Source of the DNA: Prauserella marina
GTDB lineage: Bacteria > Actinomycetota > Actinomycetes > Mycobacteriales > Pseudonocardiaceae
Direction of reading: 5' to 3'
Length of the DNA stretch: 64,000 bases
Assembly (NCBI RefSeq): GCF_002240355.1
Contig: NZ_CP016353.1
Coordinates: 6,425,001 to 6,489,000 of the forward strand
Made by a program: the position numbers and the translations under genes
Shown: positions 32,929 through 41,316 of the stretch, one piece after another
How the letters are laid out: every line of letters begins with the position of its first letter
Position numbering within the stretch: position 1 is the stretch's first letter
The notes under the pieces: model-generated
What the model was told of the DNA's origin: nothing
The model's input: only the letters and a program-made list of their open reading frames with translations
The model's database searches: none

Positions 32929-33444
32929 ATGGCGGTCGAAAGCAGCGGAGCTTCGGTCGCGGAGCGGGTCAGGGCCGTCATCGACGCGCACAGGGACGAC
33001 CGCGGCGCACTGCTGCCCATCCTGCACGGCATTCAGGCCGAATTCGGTTACATCGCGGCCGAGGTCATTCCGGTACTGGCCGCCGAGCTGAACATCTCAA
33101 GGGCCGACGTCCACGGCGTCGTCACCTTCTACACCGACTTCCGCTCCGAACCGGCTGGCGCGGCGACGGTGAAGCTGTGCAGAGCCGAAGCCTGCCAGTC
33201 GGTCGGCGCCGAACAGGTCGTCGCCGACACCGAACAGGTCTTCGGCATCGAACTCGGCCAGACGACACCGGACGGCTCCGTGACCCTCGACCAGGTCTTC
33301 TGTCTCGGCAACTGCGCGCTCGGTCCGGCCGCGCAGGTCAACGGACGGCTGTACGGCCGGATCAACCGCTCGCGACTGGTCGACATCCTCGCCAACGCCG
33401 AAACCCGCGCGGCTTCACCGACCGAGAACGGAGCCGGTTCATGA
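32929..33444 (+). CDS. fdsG: NAD-dependent formate dehydrogenase gamma subunit
   Basis: 171 residues from ATG 32929, with GGGAGG five bases upstream. It is a NuoE-like thioredoxin-fold subunit that ligates one [2Fe-2S] cluster through four cysteines in KLCRAEAC and FCLGNC. The helical N-terminus carries the usual LLPILHGIQAEFGYI. In FdsABG-type enzymes this subunit relays electrons towards NAD via FdsB. First gene of the operon; its stop overlaps the fdsB ATG. Length matches the family. Confidence 0.93.
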   Translation: MAVESSGASVAERVRAVIDAHRDDRGALLPILHGIQAEFGYIAAEVIPVLAAELNISRADVHGVVTFYTDFRSEPAGAATVKLCRAEACQSVGAEQVVADTEQVFGIELGQTTPDGSVTLDQVFCLGNCALGPAAQVNGRLYGRINRSRLVDILANAETRAASPTENGAGS

Positions 33445-34991
33445 CAACGGTGTACGTACCGCGCGACTCCGCCGCCGTCTCGGTCGGCGCCGACGACGTC
33501 GCCTCGGCCATCAACCGCGCGACCGGCGACGACGTCACCGTCGTGCGCAACGGTTCCCGAGGGATGCTCTGGCTCGAACCGTTCGTCGAGGTCGAGACAC
33601 CGCGCGGAAGGGTCGGCTACGGCCCTGTCTCAGCGTCGGCCGTCGACGAACTGCTCGCGAACGGCCTGCTGACCGGCGACGACCATCCGTCGTGCCACGG
33701 GCTCGTCGAGGAACTGCCGTGGCTGAGGGATCAGCAGCGGCTGTGCTTCGCGAGGGTCGGCGTCACCGATCCGTTCTCGACAACCGCCTACGAGGCACAC
33801 GGCGGGCTCATCGGTCTGCGGAGGGCACTGGAACTCGAACCGGCCGCCGTCGTCGCCGAGGTCACCGAATCGGGACTGCGGGGAAGGGGCGGCGCCGGTT
33901 TTCCCGCCGGCATCAAGTGGAAGACCGTGCTGGAGACCGAAGGTCCGCTCAAGTTCATCTGCTGCAACGCCGACGAGGGTGACAGCGGAACCTTCGCCGA
34001 CCGGATGCTGATGGAGGGCGACCCGTTCTGCCTCATCGAGGGCATGACGATCGCGGCCCACGCGGTCGGCGCGAGCGAGGGCTACCTCTATGTCCGCTCC
34101 GAATACCCCGACGCGGTCGCCACGCTGCGAAGGGCCATCGACATCGCCTACTCGCAGGGTTGGCTCGGCGAGGACATCCTCGGCTCAGGGCTGCGATTCG
34201 ACCTGTTCGTCAGGGTCGGCGCCGGTGCCTACATCTGCGGCGAGGAAACGTCGATGCTGGAAAGCCTCGAAGGCAAACGCGGCATGGTGCGGTCGAAACC
34301 GCCGATTCCAGCCATCACCGGTCTGTTCGGCAAGCCGACGGTCGTCAACAACGTGCTGACGCTGGCGAGCGTGCCCAAGATCCTCTCCGACGGCGGTGCC
34401 GCATACTCGGCGCTCGGCTTCGAACGCTCGCGCGGCACCCAGGTGTTCCAGCTCGCGGGCAACATCGCGCGAGGAGGCGTTTTCGAGACCGCGTTCGGTA
34501 TCTCGCTCGGCGAACTGGTCAACGACTACGGAGGAGGCACCCTTTCCGGCCGTCCCGTCCGCGCGGTCCAGGTCGGCGGCCCGCTGGGTTCCTATCTTCC
34601 GGCCGACCGCTTCGATCTGCCGATGGACTACGAGGCGTTCGCGGGAGCCGACGCGATGCTCGGTCACGGCGGGATCGTCGTCTTCGACGACACCGTCGAC
34701 ATGTCGGCGATGGCACGGTTCGCGATGGAGTTCTGTGCCGAGGAATCGTGCGGCAAATGCACGCCGTGCAGGGTCGGCTCCGTGCGCGGGGTCGAGGTGA
34801 TCGACAAGATCACCGGAGGAGAGGACCCCGACGGCAATCTTGCCCTGCTGAACGATTTGTGCGAGCTGATGACAGAGGGTTCGTTGTGCGCGATGGGAAG
34901 CCTGACTCCCAACCCCGTGCGCAGCGCGCTCGACCACTTCCCCGACGACTTCACCGCGCGTGCGACACGCACGGAAAAGGAGGCGGAGTAG
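33441..34991 (+). CDS. fdsB: NAD-dependent formate dehydrogenase beta subunit
   Basis: 516 residues. A thioredoxin-like N-terminal domain (about 1-120) is fused to a NuoF-like part: FMN/NADH-binding GRGGAGFPAGIKW, then VGAGAYICGEETSM, and the [4Fe-4S] site ESCGKCTPCRVG with a distal Cys in LCAMGSL. It passes electrons from formate oxidation to NAD. Translationally coupled to fdsG (ATGA) and followed four bases later by fdsA. Complete by length and motifs. Confidence 0.94.
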   Translation: MTTVYVPRDSAAVSVGADDVASAINRATGDDVTVVRNGSRGMLWLEPFVEVETPRGRVGYGPVSASAVDELLANGLLTGDDHPSCHGLVEELPWLRDQQRLCFARVGVTDPFSTTAYEAHGGLIGLRRALELEPAAVVAEVTESGLRGRGGAGFPAGIKWKTVLETEGPLKFICCNADEGDSGTFADRMLMEGDPFCLIEGMTIAAHAVGASEGYLYVRSEYPDAVATLRRAIDIAYSQGWLGEDILGSGLRFDLFVRVGAGAYICGEETSMLESLEGKRGMVRSKPPIPAITGLFGKPTVVNNVLTLASVPKILSDGGAAYSALGFERSRGTQVFQLAGNIARGGVFETAFGISLGELVNDYGGGTLSGRPVRAVQVGGPLGSYLPADRFDLPMDYEAFAGADAMLGHGGIVVFDDTVDMSAMARFAMEFCAEESCGKCTPCRVGSVRGVEVIDKITGGEDPDGNLALLNDLCELMTEGSLCAMGSLTPNPVRSALDHFPDDFTARATRTEKEAE

Positions 34992-34995
34992 AACA

Positions 34996-37812
34996 ATGGG
35001 CCTGCTGAAAGAACACGACCTCGGCACACCGGCCAAGCCGGGGCCTGCGACCGTGACCGTTGAGATCGACGGCGTGCCGGTGACCGTGCCGGAAGGTACG
35101 TCGGTGATGCGAGCCGCCGCGGAATCGGGGACCGACATCCCGAAACTGTGCGCGACCGACAGCCTCGACGCGTTCGGCTCGTGCAGGCTGTGCCTCGTCG
35201 AAATCGACGGTCGCAAGGGAACTCCCGCCTCGTGCACGACTCCCGTCGCCGACGGCATGCGGGTCAGCACGCAGACGCCGAAGCTGGAGAAGCTGCGGCA
35301 GGGCGTGATGGAGCTCTACATCTCCGATCATCCTCTCGACTGCCTCACCTGCGCGGCCAACGGTGACTGCGAACTACAGGACATGTCCGGTGTCGTCGGT
35401 CTTCGCCAGGTCCGCTACGGCTACGAGGGCGAGAACCATCTCGACGCGCCGAAGGACACCAGCAATCCCTACTTCGACTTCGACGCTTCGAAGTGCATCG
35501 TGTGCTCGCGGTGTGTCAGGGCGTGCGGCGAGGTGCAGGGAACGTTCGCGCTCACCATCGAGGGCAGGGGCTTCGACTCGAAGGTATCGGCGAGCGCGGG
35601 CGAGTTGTTCATGGACTCCGAGTGCGTCTCGTGCGGCGCCTGCGTGCAGGCGTGTCCCACGGCGACGCTCCAGGAGCGTTCGGTCGTCGATCTGGGAATG
35701 CCGACGAGGAGCGTGCTCACCACGTGTGCCTACTGCGGCGTCGGCTGTTCCTTCAAGGCCGAGCTGCGCGGTGACGAGTTGGTCCGCATGGTTCCCTACA
35801 AGGACGGCGGAGCCAACGAGGGCCACTCCTGCGTCAAGGGAAGGTTCGCCTTCGGTTACGCGACCCATCCCGATCGCAAGCTCAAGCCGATGATCCGCGA
35901 GCGCGTCACCGACGAGTGGCGCGAGGTCGACTGGGAGACCGCCATCGCGTACACGGCCGAGAAGTTCCTTGCCATCCAAGAAAAGCACGGCGCGGGCTCC
36001 GTCGGCGGCATCACCTCTTCCCGGTGCACCAACGAAGAGGTCTACGTCGTGCAGAAACTGGTGCGGGCGGCGTTCGGGAACAACAACGTCGACACCTGCG
36101 CGAGGGTGTGCCACTCGCCGACCGGATACGGGCTCAAGCAGACGTTCGGCACCTCGGCGGGTACGCAGGACTTCCGGTCCGTGGCCGAAGCCGACGTGAT
36201 CGTGGTGATCGGAGCCAACCCGACCGACGGGCACCCTGTCTTCGCCTCGCGCATGAAGCGCAGGCTCAGGGAAGGCGCGAAGCTCATCGTGATCGACCCT
36301 CGGCGGATCGATCTCGTCCGCTCTCCCCACGTTGAGGCAGCGCACCACCTGCAACTCGCGCCGGGAACCAACGTCGCGGTCGTCAACTCGATCGCACACG
36401 TCGTCGTCACCGAAGGTCTTGCTGACAGGTCCTTTGTGGAGCAACGCTGCGAGGACTTCGACACGTGGGCCGAGTTCATCGCGCAGCCCGAGTACAGCCC
36501 CGAGTCGACGGAGTCGATCACCGGCGTCCCCGCCGCGCAATTGCGAGCCGCGGCCCGCGAGTACGCGAAGGCGGGCAACGGCGCGATCTACTATGGACTC
36601 GGCGTCACGGAGCACAGCCAGGGCTCGACGATGGTCATGGGCATGGCCAACCTCGCGATGGCGACCGGCAACATCGGCCGTGAGGGCGTCGGCGTCAACC
36701 CGTTGCGTGGCCAGAACAACGTGCAGGGTTCCTGCGACATGGGGTCGTTCCCTCACGAGCTTTCCGGCTACCGGCACGTTTCCGACGACGCCGTGCGCGA
36801 GGTGTTCGAAACGCTGTGGCGGCGGCCCATCGGCGCCGAGCCGGGACTGCGCATCCCGAACATGTTCGACGCCGCGGTGGAAGGCAGCTTCCGGGGACTG
36901 TTCGTGCAAGGCGAGGACATCGCCCAGTCCGACCCCAACACGCAGCACGTCAACGCGGCCCTCTCGGCGCTGGATCTGCTCGTCGTGCAGGACCTCTTCC
37001 TCAACGAGACGGCCGAGTTCGCGCACGTGTTCCTTCCTGGCACCTCGTTCCTGGAGAAGGACGGCACGTTCACCAACGCGGAGCGCCGCATCAACAGGGT
37101 GCGGCCGGTGATGACACCCAAGACCGGCAAGCACGAATGGCAGGTCGCCTGTGACATCGCCGAGGCGATGGGTTACCCCATGGAATACGCCCATCCTCGC
37201 GAGATCATGGCCGAGATCGCGGCGGTGACCCCGACGTTCGCGGGTGTCTCCTTCGACAAGCTCGACGAACTCGGCAGCGTGCAGTGGCCGTGCAACGACG
37301 CGGCTCCCGAGGGAACGCCCGTCATGCACGTCGACGGGTTCGTGCGGGGCAAGGGCAAGTTCGTGCCGACGCCGTTCGTCGCGACAAGGGAACGCAGCAC
37401 CCGCAGGTATCCGCTCATCCTCACGACGGGCCGGATACTCAGCCAGTACAACGTCGGAGCGCAGACGAGGCGCACGGCCAACATCGCGTGGCACAAGGAG
37501 GACGTGCTGGAAATCCATCCGCACGACGCGGAGGAGCGCGGGATCTCCGACGGTGACGAGGTGACGATGGCGAGCAGGGTCGGGGCGACGTCGCTGCGCG
37601 CGACGCTCTCGGACCGGATGCCGGTCGGCGTCGTCTACACGACGTTCCATTATCCGGGCACCGGGGCGAACGTCGTGACCACCGAGAACTCGGACTGGGC
37701 CACGAACTGCCCCGAGTACAAGGTGACGGCGGTACAGGTCGGCCTCAAACCGGGCGGCCGTCCCGAGGAGCGGATCGCCGCAGCCGACGAGACACCGGCG
37801 CTGGCCGACTGA
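34996..37812 (+). CDS. fdsA: NAD-dependent formate dehydrogenase alpha (catalytic) subunit
   Basis: 938 residues from ATG 34996. Cofactor sites in order: [2Fe-2S] cysteines at about 52, 63, 66 and 80; a NuoG-like His/Cys cluster in HPLDCLTCAANGDC; two [4Fe-4S] ferredoxin sites (CIVCSRCVRAC, CVSCGACVQAC); then the molybdopterin domain with CAYCGVGC. The catalytic Cys372 sits in RVCHSPT, where some enzymes have selenocysteine. The C-terminus is the MopB dinucleotide-binding domain. It oxidises formate to CO2 at a Mo (or W) bis-pterin centre in the cytoplasm. No fdhD sulfurtransferase gene is in the window; it must be elsewhere. Confidence 0.95.
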   Translation: MGLLKEHDLGTPAKPGPATVTVEIDGVPVTVPEGTSVMRAAAESGTDIPKLCATDSLDAFGSCRLCLVEIDGRKGTPASCTTPVADGMRVSTQTPKLEKLRQGVMELYISDHPLDCLTCAANGDCELQDMSGVVGLRQVRYGYEGENHLDAPKDTSNPYFDFDASKCIVCSRCVRACGEVQGTFALTIEGRGFDSKVSASAGELFMDSECVSCGACVQACPTATLQERSVVDLGMPTRSVLTTCAYCGVGCSFKAELRGDELVRMVPYKDGGANEGHSCVKGRFAFGYATHPDRKLKPMIRERVTDEWREVDWETAIAYTAEKFLAIQEKHGAGSVGGITSSRCTNEEVYVVQKLVRAAFGNNNVDTCARVCHSPTGYGLKQTFGTSAGTQDFRSVAEADVIVVIGANPTDGHPVFASRMKRRLREGAKLIVIDPRRIDLVRSPHVEAAHHLQLAPGTNVAVVNSIAHVVVTEGLADRSFVEQRCEDFDTWAEFIAQPEYSPESTESITGVPAAQLRAAAREYAKAGNGAIYYGLGVTEHSQGSTMVMGMANLAMATGNIGREGVGVNPLRGQNNVQGSCDMGSFPHELSGYRHVSDDAVREVFETLWRRPIGAEPGLRIPNMFDAAVEGSFRGLFVQGEDIAQSDPNTQHVNAALSALDLLVVQDLFLNETAEFAHVFLPGTSFLEKDGTFTNAERRINRVRPVMTPKTGKHEWQVACDIAEAMGYPMEYAHPREIMAEIAAVTPTFAGVSFDKLDELGSVQWPCNDAAPEGTPVMHVDGFVRGKGKFVPTPFVATRERSTRRYPLILTTGRILSQYNVGAQTRRTANIAWHKEDVLEIHPHDAEERGISDGDEVTMASRVGATSLRATLSDRMPVGVVYTTFHYPGTGANVVTTENSDWATNCPEYKVTAVQVGLKPGGRPEERIAAADETPALAD

Positions 37813-38033
37813 TGACCGACACCGCCGACACCATCGCGCCGGAGATCCGGATGATCAACGACATCGCCGTGCAGTTCCCTCACCAGGAGCCGGGTACGGC
37901 GGCGACGGCGATCGCGGCCCACGTCCGGATGTTCTGGGAACCCAGGATGCGGGCCGAGCTGCGAAAGCTCTCCGATACCGAGCCGGAGGCGTTCGAACCG
38001 CTCGCGCTCGCCGCGGCCCGGCTGCTCGAATAG
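37812..38033 (+). CDS. fdsD: formate dehydrogenase delta subunit
   Basis: 73 residues. It matches the small FdsD family (MINDIAVQFPH, then AIAAHVRMFWEPRMRAEL). The protein is needed for maturation or stability of FdsABG enzymes but is not an electron carrier. The start overlaps the fdsA TGA (TGATG). It ends the operon; in proteobacterial fds operons fdhD (fdsC) lies between A and D, and is missing here. Confidence 0.9.
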   Translation: MTDTADTIAPEIRMINDIAVQFPHQEPGTAATAIAAHVRMFWEPRMRAELRKLSDTEPEAFEPLALAAARLLE

Positions 38034-38111
38034 CGGCAAGCGCCACGGCCGGCAGGGCGGGCAAAGTGGTAGCAAAGCTCCCTTGCTCTCATTTTGCCGC
38101 GTCCGGCCTGG

Positions 38112-38564
38112 TCAGTGGCTGTTCGAGAGACGGAAGACGGGGAAGCCGGGCGCGAGGTCGAGCAGTTCGTCGTCGGGGGTGTCGACGGTGACGCCCTCGA
38201 AGAACCTGCCGACCTCCCAGCCCCACTTCTTGAGGTACGCGCGGATGACGGGGAGCTTGTCCTCGTCGGCGAGTTCGACCGGCCGCACAGTTTCGGAGCG
38301 GCTGCCGACGCTGAGTGTGGCCTCGCCTGCCACCCGCAGGTTGCGCACCCATTCGGTGTGTCCTCTCGGCGAGACCAGGTAGCGCTCGCCGTCGTGCTTG
38401 AGCAGGTTCAGCACGATCGACCTTGGCTGGCCCGACTTGCGGCCCTCGACGGTGAGCACCCTGCTGCCGAGCAGGCTGATGCCGACCTTGGTCAGCCCCC
38501 TTGCCAGCGAGTTGAACGCGCGGTCCGCCTTGGCGGGCTTGAGGTAACGGTTGGTGCTGGTCAT
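38112..38564 (-). CDS. Ddn-type deazaflavin (F420)-dependent nitroreductase family protein
   Basis: 150 residues from ATG 38564, with GAGG upstream. The split-barrel family motifs are present: RVLTVEGRKSGQPRSIVL, GERYLVSPRGHTEWVRNLR and, near the C-terminus, VRPVELADED. Members use reduced F420 to reduce quinones, nitroimidazoles or other electron-poor compounds. It is divergent from the TetR gene, with paired operator sites between them, so it is probably the target of that regulator. Confidence 0.9.
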   Translation of the reverse strand: MTSTNRYLKPAKADRAFNSLARGLTKVGISLLGSRVLTVEGRKSGQPRSIVLNLLKHDGERYLVSPRGHTEWVRNLRVAGEATLSVGSRSETVRPVELADEDKLPVIRAYLKKWGWEVGRFFEGVTVDTPDDELLDLAPGFPVFRLSNSH

Positions 38565-38583
38565 GATCGCGTCCTCTTCTTTT

Positions 38584-38600
38584 CGAGAGCAGTGCTCTTG
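38584..38600. promoter_or_regulatory. TetR operator 1 (nitroreductase side)
   Basis: CGAGAGC-AGT-GCTCTTG, an imperfect 7-3-7 palindrome with one mismatch, 20 bp before the nitroreductase ATG. It shares the GAGC/GCTC half-sites of operator 2. Confidence 0.6.
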
Positions 38601-38634
38601 CTTGAGATCAGTGAACACCTCGCCTGATGCTCTG

Positions 38635-38653
38635 TCAAGAGCGCTGCTCTTGA
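38635..38653. promoter_or_regulatory. TetR operator 2 (regulator side)
   Basis: TCAAGAGC-GCT-GCTCTTGA, a perfect 8-3-8 palindrome upstream of the TetR gene. Its centre is 52 bp, about five helical turns, from that of operator 1, so two dimers would bind on the same face. Confidence 0.7.
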
Positions 38654-38691
38654 ATTTGTTCACCGCTCTCATTCGTGACACACTCGGCGTC

Positions 38692-39387
38692 ATGCCAGCA
38701 GCCCACCGAACCGCACGCGAGCGCGCCAGAGCCGAAGTCACGGCCGCGATCAAGGACGAGGCCCGCACCCAGTTGGCCAAGGTCGGCGCCGAGGCCCTTT
38801 CCCTGCGCGCGGTCGCGAGACAGCTCGGCATGGTGTCCTCGGCTCTCTACCGGTACTTCCCGCGCAAAGACGACCTGCTGACCGCGCTCATCGTCGACGC
38901 GTACAACTCGCTTGGCACGACGGCCGAGGCCGCGGCAGGTACGGAAACCCACCCGAGAGCGCGCTGGCAAGCCACCTGCCACGCCATCCGCGCGTGGGCG
39001 AGGGCCAACCCGCACGAATACTCGCTGATCTTCGGCTCGCCCATCCCCGGCTACGCGGCGCCCGTCGACACCATCACCCCGGCGAGCAGGGTTCCGCTCG
39101 CGCTGATCGCCGTCGTCACCGCCGCCGTCGAACAAGACCTGATCAGCTCGCCACACCCGCAACCAGCACTGACCGCCCCACTGGAAGCCCAGGCGGCCGA
39201 CGTCGGCGCGCGGTTCGCGCCAGGCATCCCGGCCCCGGTGCTGGCGAGACTTTTCGTCGCCTGGACCCAGCTCTTCGGCATGCTCAGCTTCGAACTCACC
39301 GGCCAGTTCGCCAACAGCCTCGAACCCGCCGACGCCTTCTTCGGCTACGCCGTCGACGACATGGCGACGTTCGTCGGGCTTCACTGA
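38692..39387 (+). CDS. TetR-family transcriptional regulator
   Basis: 231 residues from ATG 38692; the upstream open frame runs back through the operators. The HTH lies at about residues 30-55 (LSLRAVARQLGMVSSALYRY). The ligand domain is of the WHG/TetR_C type (ARWQATCHAIRAWARANPHE). A basic N-terminal arm (RTARERARAEV) is present. Divergent from the Ddn-type gene. Likely an autorepressor that also represses that gene. Confidence 0.9.
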   Translation: MPAAHRTARERARAEVTAAIKDEARTQLAKVGAEALSLRAVARQLGMVSSALYRYFPRKDDLLTALIVDAYNSLGTTAEAAAGTETHPRARWQATCHAIRAWARANPHEYSLIFGSPIPGYAAPVDTITPASRVPLALIAVVTAAVEQDLISSPHPQPALTAPLEAQAADVGARFAPGIPAPVLARLFVAWTQLFGMLSFELTGQFANSLEPADAFFGYAVDDMATFVGLH

Positions 39388-39440
39388 CCTCGCGCGGCCT
39401 ATCTTCGAATCACACCCGCACCAACCCAAAGGAGCAGGAC

Positions 39441-39881
39441 ATGGTCAGCCGTGACGCCACGACACACTGGACAGGTGGACTGAACTCGGGCAAGGGAACG
39501 GTCACGCTCGACTCGTCGAACGCGGGGCAGTTCGACGTGTCGTTTCCTCGGCGCATCGGCGACGCGGAGGGACAGACGAGCCCCGAGGAACTCATCGCGG
39601 CAGCCCAGTCGTCCTGCCTCGCGATGAACCTCTCCGCCGTACTCGAACGCAACGGGCACGCGCCGAAGACCATCGACGTCAGCGCCGAGGTGACCGTGAG
39701 CCCCGTCGACGGCGGATTGAGCATCACCGCCATCGACATCACCCTGCGCGCTGACGTCGACAGCACTGTCGGCATCGATCAGGAAGCCTTCCAGGTACTC
39801 GCCGCGACCGCGAAGGACACCTGCCCGGTGAGCAAGGCCCTCTCCGGTACGACGATCACGCTGGACGCCGCACTGACCTGA
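39441..39881 (+). CDS. osmC: OsmC-type peroxiredoxin
   Basis: 146 residues from ATG 39441, with AAAGGAG eight bases upstream. The two redox cysteines of the OsmC/Ohr family are in SSCLAMNLS and DTCPVSKAL, and the N-terminal half has TSPEELIAAAQ. OsmC proteins reduce organic hydroperoxides and often respond to osmotic or oxidative stress. The gene is single, followed by a strong hairpin. Confidence 0.93.
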   Translation: MVSRDATTHWTGGLNSGKGTVTLDSSNAGQFDVSFPRRIGDAEGQTSPEELIAAAQSSCLAMNLSAVLERNGHAPKTIDVSAEVTVSPVDGGLSITAIDITLRADVDSTVGIDQEAFQVLAATAKDTCPVSKALSGTTITLDAALT

Positions 39882-39898
39882 GCAAGACCAGAGGAGAA

Positions 39899-39934
39899 CC
39901 GGTGACCGGCATCGAGCAGAATGCCGGTCACCGG
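39899..39934. terminator. bidirectional hairpin between osmC and ketosynthase genes
   Basis: Perfect 14-bp arms (CCGGTGACCGGCAT) with an 8-nt loop lie in the 57-bp gap between convergent stop codons. No T-run on either side, as is common in high-GC actinomycetes. Confidence 0.8.
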
Positions 39935-39938
39935 AAGA

Positions 39939-41099
39939 TCACGCCGAAGCCGGTCCGAGCACGACCACGGAGTTGTGGCCACCCATTCCGAGCGACGACT
40001 TCACCGTAAGCCCTCCGTCGACAGGGAACTCACCGTGCAGCAGTTGCGGATGTGCTTGCGCAACCTTCGGCGGCGCGGGGATGACGCCACGTTCGTAGCC
40101 GAGCGCGGCGACCGCGATCTCGACCGCGGAAGCGGCCCCCTGACAGTGCCCGGTCAACGGCTTCACGGAGTAGATCCCGGTGTCCTCCGGGAACATTTCT
40201 TCGAGAATCGTCGCCTCCGTCCGGTCGCACTGCCTCGTACCCGGCCCGTGCGCGTTGACGTAACGCACGTCTGACGCGGCGACACCCGCGTTGTCCAGCG
40301 CTTCCGCGAAACACCGCCGCACCTCGGGGAAGGCGGGGTCGATCGACGTCACGTGATACGCATCGTGCGACATCGCTCCACCCAAGGTGACCGCGTAGGG
40401 CTTGTCCGAACGGTTGGAGAGAACGAAGCCCACCGAAGCCTCGCCCATGACGAAGCCCCTGCTGCCCTCCTGGAACGGCCGACAGCCGTCGAAGGGCTCC
40501 CTGTTGGCCACGGCGACGCCGAGCCGCGTGAAATGCCGGACGTTCTCCGGCGTCAGCGACAGGTCCGTCGCCACGAGAACGACGTCGTCGACGATTCCCG
40601 CGTCGAGCCAGGCTTTCGCGGTCAGCAAGCCCGCGTTGCCCGAAGCGCACATGGCCGAGACGTTCATGGCCGGCCCGGTGAACCCGTACTCCTGCATGAA
40701 CGTCGACATGGGCGTCGACGGCATCAGCGCGAGATAGTCCCGCAACCTCAGGCTGCCGTTGTCAGAGACGTAGAAGTCCTTCCACAGGTACGCCTCACCG
40801 ATGACGACCGCGTGCAGCAGCCCGACCCTGCGACCCGGCGTCCAACCGCGCTCGGTCGCGTCGGCGATGGCTTCTCTCGCCGATGCCCGCATGGCGCGGG
40901 CGAACCTGCCCCTTCCGTCCTTGGGGTCACCGCCTTCCGGGACGGTGGCGACCCAGATCGACTCGGACCCGTCCTTGCCGAAGCCACCGGTCAACGTCGC
41001 CGCTGGTTTCTCGGAGACGAGCCCTTTCCACAACACCTCACGACCCCAGCCGTAGCCGGTGACCGCGCCGATGCCGCAAATCTCAATTCCTTGCGACAC
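39939..41099 (-). CDS. stand-alone beta-ketoacyl synthase (FabF-like)
   Basis: 386 residues from GTG 41099, chosen because AGGA lies five bases upstream; GTG 41111 is the alternative. The Cys-His-His triad of condensing enzymes is visible: Cys in SAMCASGNAG, His in YVNAHGPGT, and His in LGMGGHNSVV. The family elongates acyl chains bound to acyl carrier protein. There is no acyl carrier protein, ketoreductase or other PKS/FAS gene beside it, so the pathway is unclear. The upstream neighbour is the divergent c-di-GMP gene. Confidence 0.88.
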   Translation of the reverse strand: MSQGIEICGIGAVTGYGWGREVLWKGLVSEKPAATLTGGFGKDGSESIWVATVPEGGDPKDGRGRFARAMRASAREAIADATERGWTPGRRVGLLHAVVIGEAYLWKDFYVSDNGSLRLRDYLALMPSTPMSTFMQEYGFTGPAMNVSAMCASGNAGLLTAKAWLDAGIVDDVVLVATDLSLTPENVRHFTRLGVAVANREPFDGCRPFQEGSRGFVMGEASVGFVLSNRSDKPYAVTLGGAMSHDAYHVTSIDPAFPEVRRCFAEALDNAGVAASDVRYVNAHGPGTRQCDRTEATILEEMFPEDTGIYSVKPLTGHCQGAASAVEIAVAALGYERGVIPAPPKVAQAHPQLLHGEFPVDGGLTVKSSLGMGGHNSVVVLGPASA

Positions 41100-41316
41100 G
41101 ATCTTCCTCACTTTCCTGCCTTGTTCTGCGGATTCGGTGACCGGACGGACCGTCGGCGCGCGCAGAGCGCGCGACACCCAGGCCCAAAAAGGTCACCTAC
41201 TCTTGTGACGCCCGGCCACCGTCTTCAAGATGCCGCTGAGACAAAGTCGAGCCCGATTACTCCTATTCGCCTAACGGCGATTCCATGTTGTAATCAGAGT
41301 CCACAAGTAACTTCGG

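Noticed and set aside
35374-37650. 758-residue minus-strand open frame
   Set aside because: Antisense shadow of fdsA, which carries all expected cofactor motifs.
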